From positions 707,001 through 771,000 of the forward strand of contig NC_035164.2 in NCBI RefSeq assembly GCF_001659605.2: a stretch of DNA of 64,000 nt, read 5' to 3'. Below are positions 24,812 to 36,618 of the stretch, piece by piece (the first letter of the stretch is position 1; each line of letters starts with the position of its first letter). The translations under genes and the position numbers were made by a program. This DNA comes from Manihot esculenta (Eukaryota > Streptophyta > Magnoliopsida > Malpighiales > Euphorbiaceae). The notes under the pieces were generated by a model. The model did not search any database. It was not told the DNA's origin and saw only the letters and a program-made list of their open reading frames with translations.

Positions 24812-26266
24812 TTGCTCACACAGATGAGAGTGACACCAGTATTTCTAGAGCAAGTAGCTCTGAAACAGCACGAAGACCCCGAGTTAGTGAAGATTGCCAG
24901 GACTGTTCAGTCTGGCAACAGTGCGGAGTTCAGATTTGACGGTGAGGGGATTCTTCGGCACGGTAAGAGGTTATGTGTACCAGATGATAGCAGTTTGAAG
25001 GCAGACATTATGAGGGAAGCTCATAATGCGAGGTATAGCGTTCACCCTGGAGCTACCAAGATGTATCAAGATCTGAGAAGGGTGTATTGGTGGCCAGCAA
25101 TGAAGAGAGAAGTGGCACAGTTCGTGTCAGCCTGCGAGACATGTCAAAGGGTGAAGCTAGAGCACCAGAAGCCGGCTGGAATGCTTAACCCACTGCCGAT
25201 TCCAGAATGGAAATGGGAGAACCTAGCTATGGATTTTGTAGTGGGATTACCGGCGACGTCTAACAGACTAGACTCCATATGGGTAATTGTGGATAGACTC
25301 ACGAAATCTGCTCACTTCATTCCAGTTAGGAGTAACTACTCTGTGGACAAGTTGGCGCAGGTGTATGTAGACGAGATATTAAGGTTGCATGGAGTTCCAG
25401 TGTCGATCGTATCAGATCGAGGACCTCAGTTCACCTCCAGGTTTTGGCGGAGTATGCAAAATGAAATGGGCACAAGGTTGGATTTCAGCACTGCTTTCCA
25501 TCCACAGACAGACGGTCAGTCAGAGAGAACCATCCAGACCATTGAAGATATGCTGAGAATGTGTGTGTTAGACTTTGGCGGTTCTTGGAGGCAACATCTA
25601 CCTCTGGTGGAGTTTGCCTACAACAACAGCCATCATGCTAGCATAGGGATGGCTCCTTATGAAGCTCTGTATGGGAGGAAGTGCCGAACACCTGTTTGCT
25701 GGGAAGAGGTAGGAGAGAAAACTCTTGCAGGGCCAGAGTTAGTTGAGCTAACCAGCAAGTTAGTGCCTATCATCAGAGAGAGGATCAGAACAGCTGTAAG
25801 CAGACAGAAAAGCTATGCAGACATCCGTAGGAAGCAGATAGAGTTCCAGGAGGGGGATATGGTATTGCTTAAGGTGTCTCCGATGAACGGAGTAGTTCGG
25901 TTTGGAAAGAAGGGTAAACTGGCCCCACGGTACATTGGTCCCTTTGAGATCTTGCAAAAGATCGGGCCTGTGTCGTATAAGCTAGATTTACCGGCTTCTA
26001 TGGAAAGAATTCACCCGGTATTCCATGTTTCTATGTTGAGAAAGTTTGTGTCAGATCCAGAGAAGGTTCTTAGTGAACCTGAGGTGGAAATCGTAAGTGA
26101 TCTCACCTATGTAGAGCAGCCAGTGCGGATCCTTGACACCCAGATCAGAAAGCTGAGAAACAAGGAAATACTAATGGTGAAAGTGCTGTGGAACCACCAC
26201 AACTTAGAAGAGTGCACTTGGGAGACTCGGGAGTCCATGCTCCAGCAATACCCATATCTGTTTTAA
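24812..26266 (+). pseudogene. B2 pol fragment: integrase and chromodomain-like end
   Basis: Open for 484 codons, beginning at a TTG within the former reading frame rather than at a real start. It encodes the integrase zinc region ([10 protein letters not shown]), the DDE core ([21 protein letters not shown]), the GPY/F-like module and the chromodomain-like C-terminus, ending QQYPYLF as in B1. Gag, protease, RT and RNase H are absent, so it cannot support replication. Confidence 0.92.
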
Positions 26267-26344
26267 GGTTAGTTTTTCCCCTTTTCTATGTGTTTATATT
26301 GTGTTAGGGACATTCGGGGACGAATGTTCTTAAGGGGGGGAGAA

Positions 26345-28450
26345 TGTAATACCCGGCTCGAGTCCGGCATCGGAATTCCTGTAGTCCGGTGGAATCTCGG
26401 GTGTCGGAACCCTCGAGAAGGGTAATGCATATGTTTTCCAAGGTATTTTCACTTGTTTTCATGTGTTGAAGTGTTAAAAGACTTGAGTTTTGAAAGAAAA
26501 GCAACAAGGGAGAAATGCAAAGGTTCGGCCGCCGAAGGTCACTTTCGGCCGCCGAACATTGCATGGTTTCGGCTTCACGTTCGGCTGCCGAAGGTGGTCT
26601 GGCCAGCCACCTATAAAAGGGCCAAGGGTCGGTGGAAGGAGGTTATTTCTCCTCCACTTGCAGCCAGAGGTGAGTTTCAGCCTCTCCCACGTTGACTTTC
26701 ATGTTTTCCATGATTTTCATCAAATCTTTCAAGAGTTTTAAGAGTTTTGGTGACTTATGAAGGTTTTGAGCAAAAGAACCAAGGTTTGAAGCTTGGAGCT
26801 TTGGAAGAGCTTTTCTTCATATCTCCACGTTAGGATCCTTCATCCTCAAGTTCTTTAAGAGGTAAGTGAAGATCCTGAGCTTCTTTGATGATTTTGAAAG
26901 GTTTTAGGAAGTTTGTATGGGTAGTATGCATGTTTAGGTTTAGGTGAGGTTTTTGGTGATTTGTGGTGTTCAAACATGTTTAAGTGTGATGTGCTATGTT
27001 TGTTTGGGGTTTTAGGGTAGTTGTAGACCCCTTTGTGCATATATATGTGTATATGCTAGTTGGGAGTAGTTGATATGCATGGTTGTAGGTTTTTGGGCAA
27101 AGTTTGCATGAAACAGAGCAGGGTTCTGCCCTTCGGGCAAAACCAGGTTCGGCCGCCGAAGGAAGGTTCGGCCGCCGAACCCCTTGTGGAGGCAGTTTCG
27201 GCTGCCAAAGGTTGCCCCCGAAAGCTAGGCTTTCTGTTTAGAAAGGGACTTTCGGCCGCCGAAAGAAGGAGTTCGGCCGCCGAAAGGGTGTGAGTTTTGT
27301 CTCTGGACGAGACCTTCGGCCGCCGAAGGTGCCGCCGAACATGCATGAGTTTCGTCTCTGGAGGGGGGTTTCGGCCGCCGAACCTGCCGCCGAAAGTGCC
27401 CTGTCCAGCTTTCTTTTGCATGTTTTATGTGATGGTTTTAGGATTGTTTAGAGGGGTTTTGGGGAGTTTCTTAGAGATGTTCTTGAGTGAGTTTGGTCCC
27501 TCAGTTGAGTCCACCTGTGTAGGTACGGACCAGAGGAATCAGGGAGGTCAGCAGTGAGTCCAGTGTCAGAACCTGCAGAGTCAGTTCAGAGAGAACTACA
27601 GGTGAGTGGAACTTAACTTGTTTTAATATGACAACTGAATATTTTATCATGCTTCATGCATCATGACTATGCAATAGGGTGAGTGCATTAGAATACACGA
27701 ATATGACGCATTGCATGTATCCTTGTACTTGGCACTGCTCCTTGTACATTGTTTCTATGAGACGGCACGGACTTCATGAGGATTCATTAGCCCTCAGAAG
27801 AGAGACCTGGAACAGCCCTACGGGGACCAGGCACAAAGACCTGGAACAGCCCTACGGGGACCAGGCACATGGTACTCCGGTACCCCAGATGAGATAGAGG
27901 GAGTTTTGATCCGTCAGGCCGAGGTGATGTGATTATGTGATGCATTCCATGAGAGCATGTTTTATCACCTGTTATTTTATTCCTATTCTACTCACTCACT
28001 GGGCTATAGTAGCTCATCCCTCTCCCCTAACTCCAGTTGTGCAGGTGCAGAGGTCAGAGACAATTCAGCAGGGGACAGGAAGAGTACAGCGTGGTGTAAT
28101 AGATAGTGTGGACATGTAAATGTATAGAGATAGTGTATATGTACAGTGTACAGTTTATGTATGTTTCTTTATTGTTGTATGTTTATGAGCAAAACCAGGC
28201 TTAACATTCTGAGTTTGATCCGCCTAGAGCCATGAGGAGCTCTAGTAGGGATTAGTAGAGAACAGAGAGAGTGCATGCATAGGTTAAGCCTTGGAATGAA
28301 GAAAAGTTTTATGTTTTTACAGCAAATGTATGATCATGGATGGGATTTCACAGGTATACAGACAGGATAGCAGGCTTACTACGGGTCCCGGCGACCTTAA
28401 GTCGATCTGGATCCTAGTGCCGGTGGCAGTTCGGTTTCCGGGCTGTTACA
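26345..28450 (+). repeat. B2 3' LTR (2106 bp)
   Basis: Starts after the polypurine tract at TGTAATACCCGGCTCGAGTC and ends GGGCTGTTACA. Slightly shorter than the B1 LTR because of small indels in the second half (around 27560-28160). TATA box at 26612-26619. Confidence 0.93.
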
Positions 28451-28455
28451 AGAAT

Positions 28456-28797
28456 TGTGCTTGACCATAGTTCATTGTAATCCCTTGTTGATACATGATC
28501 TTGGATATTTGATGATATAAATGTTAGCCAACTCAACACATGTATATCGCCCATTGGGGCATTGATGAGATCCCACAGAGGGGTCAAGTTTATGATTATG
28601 TTTTAGTGCATGCACATGTTGAGTTTGGTGTATGAGGAAAGAATGATGGAAAAGTTTTAATTTTTATGTATGATTGTTGATCATGTATGGGATTAAACAG
28701 GTTCACAGGTTACATGTCAGGCTTGCTACGAGTCCCGGCGGCCTTAAGCCGATCTGGATCCTAGCGCCGGTAGCGGTCCGATTTTCGAGTTGTTACA
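28456..28797 (+). repeat. Family A 5' LTR, piece 3 (342 bp)
   Basis: The last part of the A 5' LTR, ending GAGTTGTTACA at 28797. The primer site TGGTATCAGAGC follows at 28801. With pieces 1 and 2 it totals 2223 bp, equal to the 3' LTR. Confidence 0.93.
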
Positions 28798-29071
28798 GAA
28801 TGGTATCAGAGCCCTAGGTTCATATGGTCGGACCTAGAGTGTCGGGCTCATAGATGTTATAGAAGGTCAAGCACAATAGGAAGATCATGTCCACTAGGAT
28901 AGGATGTGGAGTCCTGTCTTGTATGATGATGTGAAATGCCATGATTATATGCATGTGCATTAATGCTATGATATGAATGATATGCATGTGATGAGGGTTC
29001 ATGTGTGCCCACATGAACCATATGATGCTAATGCTTGCTTGATGTGTGCTGTTTTTTTTTCAGAAAACAGG

Positions 29072-32000
29072 ATGAGAGGAACTCGTCGATCTGCACGATT
29101 GACTGGAGTGCCACCTGAGGATGAGGGCATGAGCGCCCGTCCTCCAGCATTACCTAGGGCAATGTCTAGTAGGTCTAACCGAGAAAGAGTAGCAAGAGAC
29201 CCTAGAAGGTCTTTGGATCTGGGTAGAAGCAGATCAGTCAGAGGAACAGTTCAGGGAGAAATGTCAGAGGACGTGGGGGATGATATGGACGTAGAGCAGA
29301 GGAGGGATGGCAGTTTGGGAGTTAGTATGTCAGAAGAGGGAATGGGAGAGTCCCAAGGAGGCACTCAGGCCTCGGGATTTGTTCAGCCACCCCACTACCC
29401 ACACTTCTCACAAAATCCCGGGTATTCGATGGGAGGTACATCGGATTACCCTAGCTTCACCCCTTATCCCACACAGATGCCATACCCACCCTACTACCCA
29501 CCATATTCACAATACCCAATGTATCCACCCCCACCTTACTATCCAAATCCTACCTCAGAAAATGTTGCACCACCTCCACCACCTACAGAGCCAGCAGCCC
29601 CAGTTGCTCAACCTTCTAGACCTAGCTCAGCCAGTGGGAGCAAGGTCAAGATGACCGACTACATGAAGTTGGGTGCTCCCCAGTATGAAAAAGGGGATGA
29701 CCCGTTTGTGTATCTGGAAAGGGTTAAGGTGATCACAGATGAGATTGGGGCTGATGATAGTAGAGCCATTCAGATGGCTGGGTTCACTCTTAAGTGTAAG
29801 AAGGCACGAGAGTGGTTCAAGAATTATGTGAACCCCAGAGTAGACAGCATGTCTTGGGAGGAGTTTGCAAACGAGTTTGCAGGATGGGCTTTCCCAGATA
29901 GTTCAAGGGAGATGAAGATGATAGAGTTTGAGCAGTTGAGGCAGACCGATGAGATGGGTGTAGAGGAGTTCACAGACAGATTCTTGGAGCTGTTGCCTTT
30001 TGCAGGGCAAAACCTTGACACATACCAGAAAAGGTCAAGGAGGTATATCATGAAACTTCACTCTAGATATTCCTCCTTGATCCAGTCAGCAGATAGGGAG
30101 AGCTTCCACGCCATAGTGGATATGGCCCGGAAAATGGAGGCCAGTGCCATCGTTCAGGGAGCAGTTAAGCAGTCAGTGGCACAGCCTTCTGGTTCTAAGA
30201 CCCCAGGCTCTTCTTCTTTCAGTGCAGCAACTTCAGGTAGCAAAAAGTGGAGTAACACCACTAGGAAGCCCAAGAAGAACAAGTTTTGGAATAAGGTCAA
30301 GTCCAGTCTGGGACTAGGGAGTGGCTCAAGCTCTGGCGCGGATAATGCAGTTTGTGCAAAATGTGGTAGGCTACACAGGGGAGTTTGTCGGGCTGGGACA
30401 GCAGCCTGCTTCAGATGCGGGCAAGAGGGACACATGGCTCGGGAGTGTCCTAGGGCAGCTTTTGGAGCACAGTCTCAGCAGACAGCTTCTGGTAGTGTGG
30501 CTCAGCCAGCAGCTCCAGCCATGACTCAGGCCAGTGGCAGAGGCAGAGGGAGAGGGGTAGCCTCTTCTTCAGCGGGTTTCAGAGGTGAAGGTCCATCAGC
30601 TCCAGCACGGATCTTCACAATGACTCAGCAGGAGGCAGATGCATCTAACACCGTGGTGGCAGGTAATTTAGTCATTGGTTGTTCAGATGTGTATGCCTTG
30701 ATGGACCCTGGTGCATCTCATTCTTTTATTGCTCCGAGAGCCGTCCAGAGGTTGGGGTTGATGATCTCTGAGTTAGAGTGTCCTCTCTGGGTCAGTGGAC
30801 CCAAGTGTGACCCATCAGTGGCAGAGTCAGTCTGCCAGTGCAGTCCAGTCTTTGTTGAGGGAAGATGCCTTTCCGCCGACCTTGTGGTTCTAGATTTGAC
30901 AGATTTTGATGTCATTCTAGGGATGGACTGGCTATCTACCCATGGTGCTACCTTGGACTGCAGGAACAAGGTAGTCAGGTTCAGAGTTCAGGATGGGTCA
31001 GAGGTTGTCTTCAGGGGAGACAGGAGGGGTACACCTAGAGGTCTGATATCAGCTCTTCAGGCTCGTAGGTTGCTTAGGAAGGGATGTCAGGGGTATTTGG
31101 CTCATGTGAGAGAGCTTAGCAGTCAGGTTAGAGAGCCCGCCTCGGTGCCAGTGGTTAGGGAGTTTCTAGACGTCTTCCCAGACGAGCTACCAGGTTTACC
31201 ACCTGCTAGGGAGATAGAGTTCGAGATAGAATTGATGCCTGGAACCCGACCGATCTCTATCCCTCCCTACAGGATGGCTTCAGCCGAGTTGAAAGAATTG
31301 AAGGAACAGTTGCAAGAGTTGGTAGAAAAGGGCTTCATCCGACCGAGCACTTCACCTTGGGGTGCACCAGTTTTATTCGTGAGAAAGAAGGATGGATCCC
31401 TTAGGCTTTGTATCGACTACAGGCAGTTGAACAAAGTCACTACCAAGAATAAGTACCCGTTGCCTAGGATCGACGATCTATTCGACCAGCTAGCCGGAGC
31501 AGGTTGTTTCTCCAAAATAGATCTGAGATCGGGGTACCATCAGTTGAGGATAAGGGAAGAAGATGTGCCGAAGACAGCCTTCAGGACCAGATATGGGCAT
31601 TTTGAGTTCCTTGTAATGCCGTTCGGGTTAACCAACGCCCCTGCAGCATTCATGGATCTCATGAACAGAGTGTTTAGCCAGTACCTGGATCACTTCGTTA
31701 TTGTCTTCATTGATGATATCTTAGTGTATTCCAGGAATGCAGAGGAGCATGCCCATCATCTGCGGTTGGTCTTGCAGACCTTGAGGGAACATGGCTTGTA
31801 TGCCAAGTTCTCTAAATGTGAGTTCTGGCTGAGGAGCATTTCGTTCTTGGGGCATGTAGTGTCAGAGAATGGGATTGAGGTAGACCCCAAGAAGACAGAA
31901 ACTGTGGCTAACTGGCCTAGACCCACTTCGGTGACGGAGATCAGGAGTTTCTTGGGTTTGGCAGGTTACTACAGGAGGTTCGTTCAGGACTTCTCGAAAA

Positions 32001-34048
32001 TAGCAGCTCCTCTGACCAGACTAACCAGGAAGAATCAGAAGTTTCTGTGGACCGACCAGTGCGAAGAGAGTTTTGAAGAGCTTAAGAAGAGGTTGACTTC
32101 AGTACCAGTGTTAGCTCTGCCATCTAGTGATGAGGACTTTGCAGTCTTTTGTGATGCGTCCCGGGTGGGACTAGGTTGTGTACTAATGTAGAATGAGAGG
32201 GTGATTGCTTATGCTTCTAGGCAGCTGAAGAAGCATGAGTTGAATTACCCCACACATGACCTTGAGATGGCAGCAGTAATCTTTGCACTCAAGATGTGGA
32301 GGCACTACCTCTATGGGGTAAAATGTGAGATCTTCACAGATCATAAAAGCCTGCAGTACATCCTGAGTCAAAGAGATTTGAACTTGAGACAGAGGAGATG
32401 GGTAGAGCTGCTGAGTGACTATGATTGCAAGATTCAGTATCATCCGGGTAAGGCGAATGTCGTGGCGGACGCCCTAAGCCGAAAATCACTAGGCAGTCTA
32501 TCCCACATCACGGCAGAGAGGAGACCAGTGGTAAAGGAGTTTTACAAGCTCATTGATGAAGGTCTACAGTTGGAGTTGTCTGGTACCGTTACTTTAGTGG
32601 CCCAGATGAGAGTGACACCTGTGTTTCTGGAGCAAGTGGCTCAGAAACAACATGAGGACCCGGAGTTAGTGAAGATTGCCAGGACTGTTCAGTCAGGCAA
32701 TGATAGTGAGTTCAGATTCGACGGCAAGGGGATCCTCCGCTATGGGAGCAGACTATGTGTACCAGATGACATAGGGCTAAAAGGAGACATTATGAGAGAG
32801 GCTCATAATGCAAGATACAGCATTCACCCCGGAGCCACCAAGATGTATCAAGATCTAAAGAAGGTTTATTGGTGGCCAGCTATGAAGAAAGAAGTGGCAC
32901 AGTTTGTGTCAGCCTGCGAAGTGTGTCAGAGGGTGAAGCTGGAACATCAGAAGCCGGCTGGAATGCTTAACCCGCTACCTATTCCAGAATGGAAATGGGA
33001 GAATATAGCTATGGACTTCGTAGTGGGGTTACCGGCGGCGTCCAACAGAGTGGACTCCATATGGGTGATTGTGGACAGACTCACCAAATCTGCTCACTTC
33101 ATTCCTGTCAGGAGTGGCTACTCTGTGGACAAGTTGGCGCAGGTATATATGGAGGAAAGCGTCAGGCTGCATGGGGTTCCTGTTTCAATAGTGTCGGATA
33201 GAGGGCCCAAGTTCACCTCCAGGTTTTGGCGGAGTCTGCAGAATGCCATGGGTACTAGGTTGGATTTCAGTACTGCCTTCCACCCCCAGACTGACGGACA
33301 GTCAGAGAGGACCATCCAGACCATAGAGGATATGCTAAGAATGTGTGTGCTGGACTTTGGCGGTTCTTGGAGGCAGCATCTACCTTTGGTGGAGTTTGCC
33401 TACAATAACAGCCATCATGCTAGCATCGGGATGGCTCCATATGAAGCTTTGTACGGAAGGAAGTGCAGGTCACCTGTTTGCTGGGAGGAAGTTGGAGAGA
33501 AGGCCTTAGCAGGGCCTGAGCTAATAGAGATCACCAGCAGGGTGGTACCCATAATCAGAGAAAGAATCAAGATTGCTGCAAGCAGACAGAAGAGTTATGC
33601 AGACATCCGCAGAAGACATGTAGAGTTTCAGGAGGGGGATCTGGTATTGCTCAAGGTGTCCCCAATGAAAGGAGTGGTTCGCTTTGGGAAGAAAGGTAAA
33701 CTAGCCCCACGATACATTGGACCCTTTGAAGTCTTGCAAAAGATTGGGAATGTGTCGTACAAGCTGGATTTACCTGCTTCAATGGTAAGAATCCATCCGG
33801 TTTTCCATGTTTCAATGTTGAGGAAATTTGTGTTAGATCCGGGCAAGGTTCTTAGTGAGCCTGATGTGGAGATCCAAGAGGATCTCACCTATGTTGAACA
33901 GCCAGTGCGGATCATAGACACCCAGATCAGAAAGCTGAGAAACAAGGAAATCCCGATGGTGAAGGTCTTTTGGAACCACCACAATATGGAAGAATGCACC
34001 TGGGAGACACGGGAGTTTATGCTCCAGCAATACCCTTATCTTTTCTAA
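29072..34048 (+). CDS. Family A gag-pol polyprotein, one premature stop
   Basis: One frame of 1658 codons plus stop, starting [12 protein letters not shown] as in B. It is interrupted once by TAG at 32189-32191, just after [14 protein letters not shown] at the start of RNase H, where B1 has CAG. Domains: P/Y-rich N-terminal region, gag, CCHC knuckle [15 protein letters not shown] (about 30410), protease [11 protein letters not shown] (about 30696), [11 protein letters not shown] (about 31709), RNase H ([10 protein letters not shown]), integrase ([31 protein letters not shown]) and a chromodomain-like C-terminus ([14 protein letters not shown]). The protein is clearly related to B but diverged throughout, so A and B are sister families rather than recent copies. 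Confidence 0.92.
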
Positions 34049-34154
34049 GGTTAGTTCTTGTATGTTTCATGTGTGTTATGTGTATGTGGTGATGACTCTA
34101 TGCATGTGCTAGTTGAGGAACATTCGGGGACGAATGTTCTTAAGGGGGGGAGAA

Positions 34155-36377
34155 TGTAATACCCGGCTAGACTCCGGTATCGGAATTCCTACCGTCCGGT
34201 GGAATTTCGGATGTCGGAGACCTCTAGAAGGGTAAAACCATATTTTCATGAAATGTTTTAATGTTTTTAATGATTTTAAGTAGAGAGGAAATAAGTTTTT
34301 GAATAAAAACACCCTTGGAGGAAACTCAGGTTCGGCCGCCGAAACTCAAAGTTCGGCCGCCGAACATGCATGCACTTCGGGAGTGCTTTAGGCCCCCGAA
34401 GGCATAAGTGAGGAAAGTCCAGGTTCGGCCGCCGAACCTCAAGTTCGGCCGCCGAACATGGCATGCATGCGGAGGCACTTTCGGCCCCCAAACGTGGCCT
34501 GGCCAGCCACTATAAAAGGGTCCCTTAGCCGAAAACGGGCGAGTTTTTCCCCATTTTCGGCCAAGGTGAGCTTTTTCGCCGTTCCTCACCATCCTTGAGT
34601 TCTTTCCTTTAAATCTTTCAAGATTTTCACAAGTTTTTACATTGTTTTGAAGATTTTTTAGTTTTAAAGCAAGTTTTGGAGCTTTGAGGTTCAAGAACTC
34701 AAAATCTCCCACCTCCGAGTTTAGGACATCTCTCTCTCGATCTTCAAGAGGTAAGAGCCGATCTTAAGCTCATTTTATGTTTAAAGTAAGTTTTATGCAA
34801 GATCTATGGGGTAGAATGCATGTTTAGCTTATAGTTAGGTTTTTGAGTTAATGTTATGTTTTGAGCAATGTAGGTTGGATTTGTGTTGTTGTTGTGTGTT
34901 GTAGTTGGGGTTTAAGTTAGTTTGAAGCCCCTAGGAGCCAATGTATGTATATTTTCATGATTTGAATGAGTTATATGCATGTTGGAAGAGTTGGGAGGCA
35001 AATGTGCATAAAGGAGCCAAGTTTCTGCCCTTTGGCAGAAACCAGGTTCGGCAGCCGAAGGCACTTTCGGCCGCCGAACATGGCTGGGGAGGCAGGCCTT
35101 TCGGCTGCCAAAGTTGCCCCCGAAAAGAGACTTTCGTCTCTGTCTGGGACTTTCGGCCGCCGAAGGTGCCCCCGAACCTGCCTGGGTTTCGGCTCTGGAG
35201 GGACTTTCGGCCGCCGAAGGTGCCGCCGAACCTGCCCTGTTCAGCCTTCCTTTGCATGTTTTTGCATGATTGTTTTGAGGTGTTTTAGGGGGTTTTTGGG
35301 GGATATTTTTAGAGTTATGTTCTAGTTGTTTGGTCCCTCATTTGAGTCCACCTGTGTAGGTTCGGACCCGAGGAACCGAGGACCCCAGCAGTGAGTTAGT
35401 TGCATCAGTCTTTGTCAGAGCTAGCCAGAGGTGAGTAGAATAAACCTTATGTTTTAAAGCAAATGAATTATACCTTTGAGCATGTTCATGCATCGTGAAT
35501 GCCATGTGATGAAATAGGTTGTTTGCATTAGAAATCACGAATATGTTGCATTGCATTTATGATGTTGATGTGGATTGGTTATTGGATGATCCTTTAGTCC
35601 TCATATGGTATGATGATGTTACGACATGATATGGTATGAAAGTCCAGGTTGTACCCATTCTACGTCCCTGGCACATTGGAATGTTATGATATGTTATGTT
35701 AAGAGAAAGACCGGTTGTACCCATTCTACGTCCCGGCACTTTGGAAAGGTAGAGGACTATTGGTGACAATACCATCCGAGATGTGATTAGTTGTGATGTG
35801 TTGCATTATATAATGGCATGAGATTTTAAATACTGTTTTCTATTATTCTGCTCACTGGGCTCTTGTAGCTCACCCCTTTTCCCTAATCCCCCAGGATTGC
35901 AGGTACGGGCTAGACAGAGAAGTCAGGAAGAGTAAAGTCTTATGTTTGTAATAGTTAGAAAGTGGACATGATAAATTGTAAGATGATGTATAACTGAATA
36001 GTTATGTTATGTGTAATGATATTGAGGTTTAGAATTGTGCTTGACCATAGTTCATTGTAATCCCTTGTTGATACATGATCTTGGATATTTGATGATATAA
36101 ATGTTAGCCAACTCAACACATGTATATCGCCCATTGGGGCATTGATGAGATCCCACAGAGGGGTCAAGTTTATGATTATGTTTTAGTGCATGCACAGGTT
36201 GAGTTTGGTGTATGAGGAAAGAATGATAGAAAAGTTTTAATTTTTATGTATGATTGTTGATCATGTATGGGATTAAACAGGTTCACAGGTTACATGTCAG
36301 GCTTGCTACGGGTCCCGGCGGCCTTAAGCCGATCTGGATCCTAGCGCCGGTAGCGGTCCGATTTTCGGATCGTTACA
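34155..36377 (+). repeat. Family A 3' LTR (2223 bp)
   Basis: Follows the polypurine tract TTAAGGGGGGGAGAA and runs from TGTAATACCC to GGATCGTTACA. It is uninterrupted and served as the template for piecing together the 5' LTR. TATA box at 34511-34518; GC-rich hairpin motifs occur in two clusters (about 34330-34480 and 35040-35230). Confidence 0.94.
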
Positions 36378-36382
36378 TCCGA

Positions 36383-36618
36383 GATGTTCTCATGAGCGAG
36401 AGCATTCACAAAAGGGAAATTAGGGATTCGTCTAGTAACGCACTCAGTGTTGAGGGTAGAGGCAAAAGTAAGTCGAAGGGAGGCCATAGTAAACATGATC
36501 GATCGAAGTCAAATGGGCGGAGGAAATCTCAGGGCAGAAATGAGATTATTTGTTGGGGCTGTGGTGAAAAGGCACACTTTAAGAAAGACTGCCTTAAACC
36601 TAAGAAGAAGAAAGGTTA
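36383..36618 (+). pseudogene. Copia gag, C-terminal part with zinc knuckle
   Basis: Resumes the copia gag after the A insertion (DVLMSESIHKREIRDSSS). A basic linker and CCHC knuckle CWGCGEKAHFKKDC follow, then a lysine-rich end and a stop. Confidence 0.88.

Larger units (their letters stand above)
23922..28450 (+). mobile_element. Gypsy element B2, internally deleted (4529 bp)
   Basis: Target duplication AGAAT at 23917-23921 and 28451-28455. It comprises a partial 5' LTR (23922-about 24808), an integrase-to-chromodomain pol fragment (24812-26266) and a complete 3' LTR (26345-28450). Relative to B1 about 4.96 kb is missing, from mid 5' LTR to the end of the RNase H region, including the primer site, gag, PR and RT. 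Because the duplication is intact, the deletion most likely happened after insertion. Confidence 0.92.
12494..36377 (+). mobile_element. Ty3/gypsy chromovirus, family A, with two nested family-B elements
   Basis: Target duplication TCCGA at 12489-12493 and 36378-36382, inside the copia gag. Without the nested B1 and B2 the element is about 9.8 kb: 5' LTR in three pieces (2223 bp total), primer site, one gag-pol frame (29072-34048) with a single premature stop, polypurine tract, 3' LTR (2223 bp). LTRs begin TG and end CA. Domain order PR-RT-RNaseH-IN plus a C-terminal chromodomain-like region points to the Tekay/Del type of chromovirus (inference from layout and long LTRs). The LTRs differ at about 25 sites by eye, so A is older than B1, which lies inside it. 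Confidence 0.92.

Noticed and set aside
23922..28450. B2 as a non-autonomous retroelement family (LARD/TRIM-like) that moved in its deleted form
   Set aside because: It lacks the primer site and has a truncated 5' LTR, so reverse transcription could not have produced it in this form. A post-insertion deletion explains it better.
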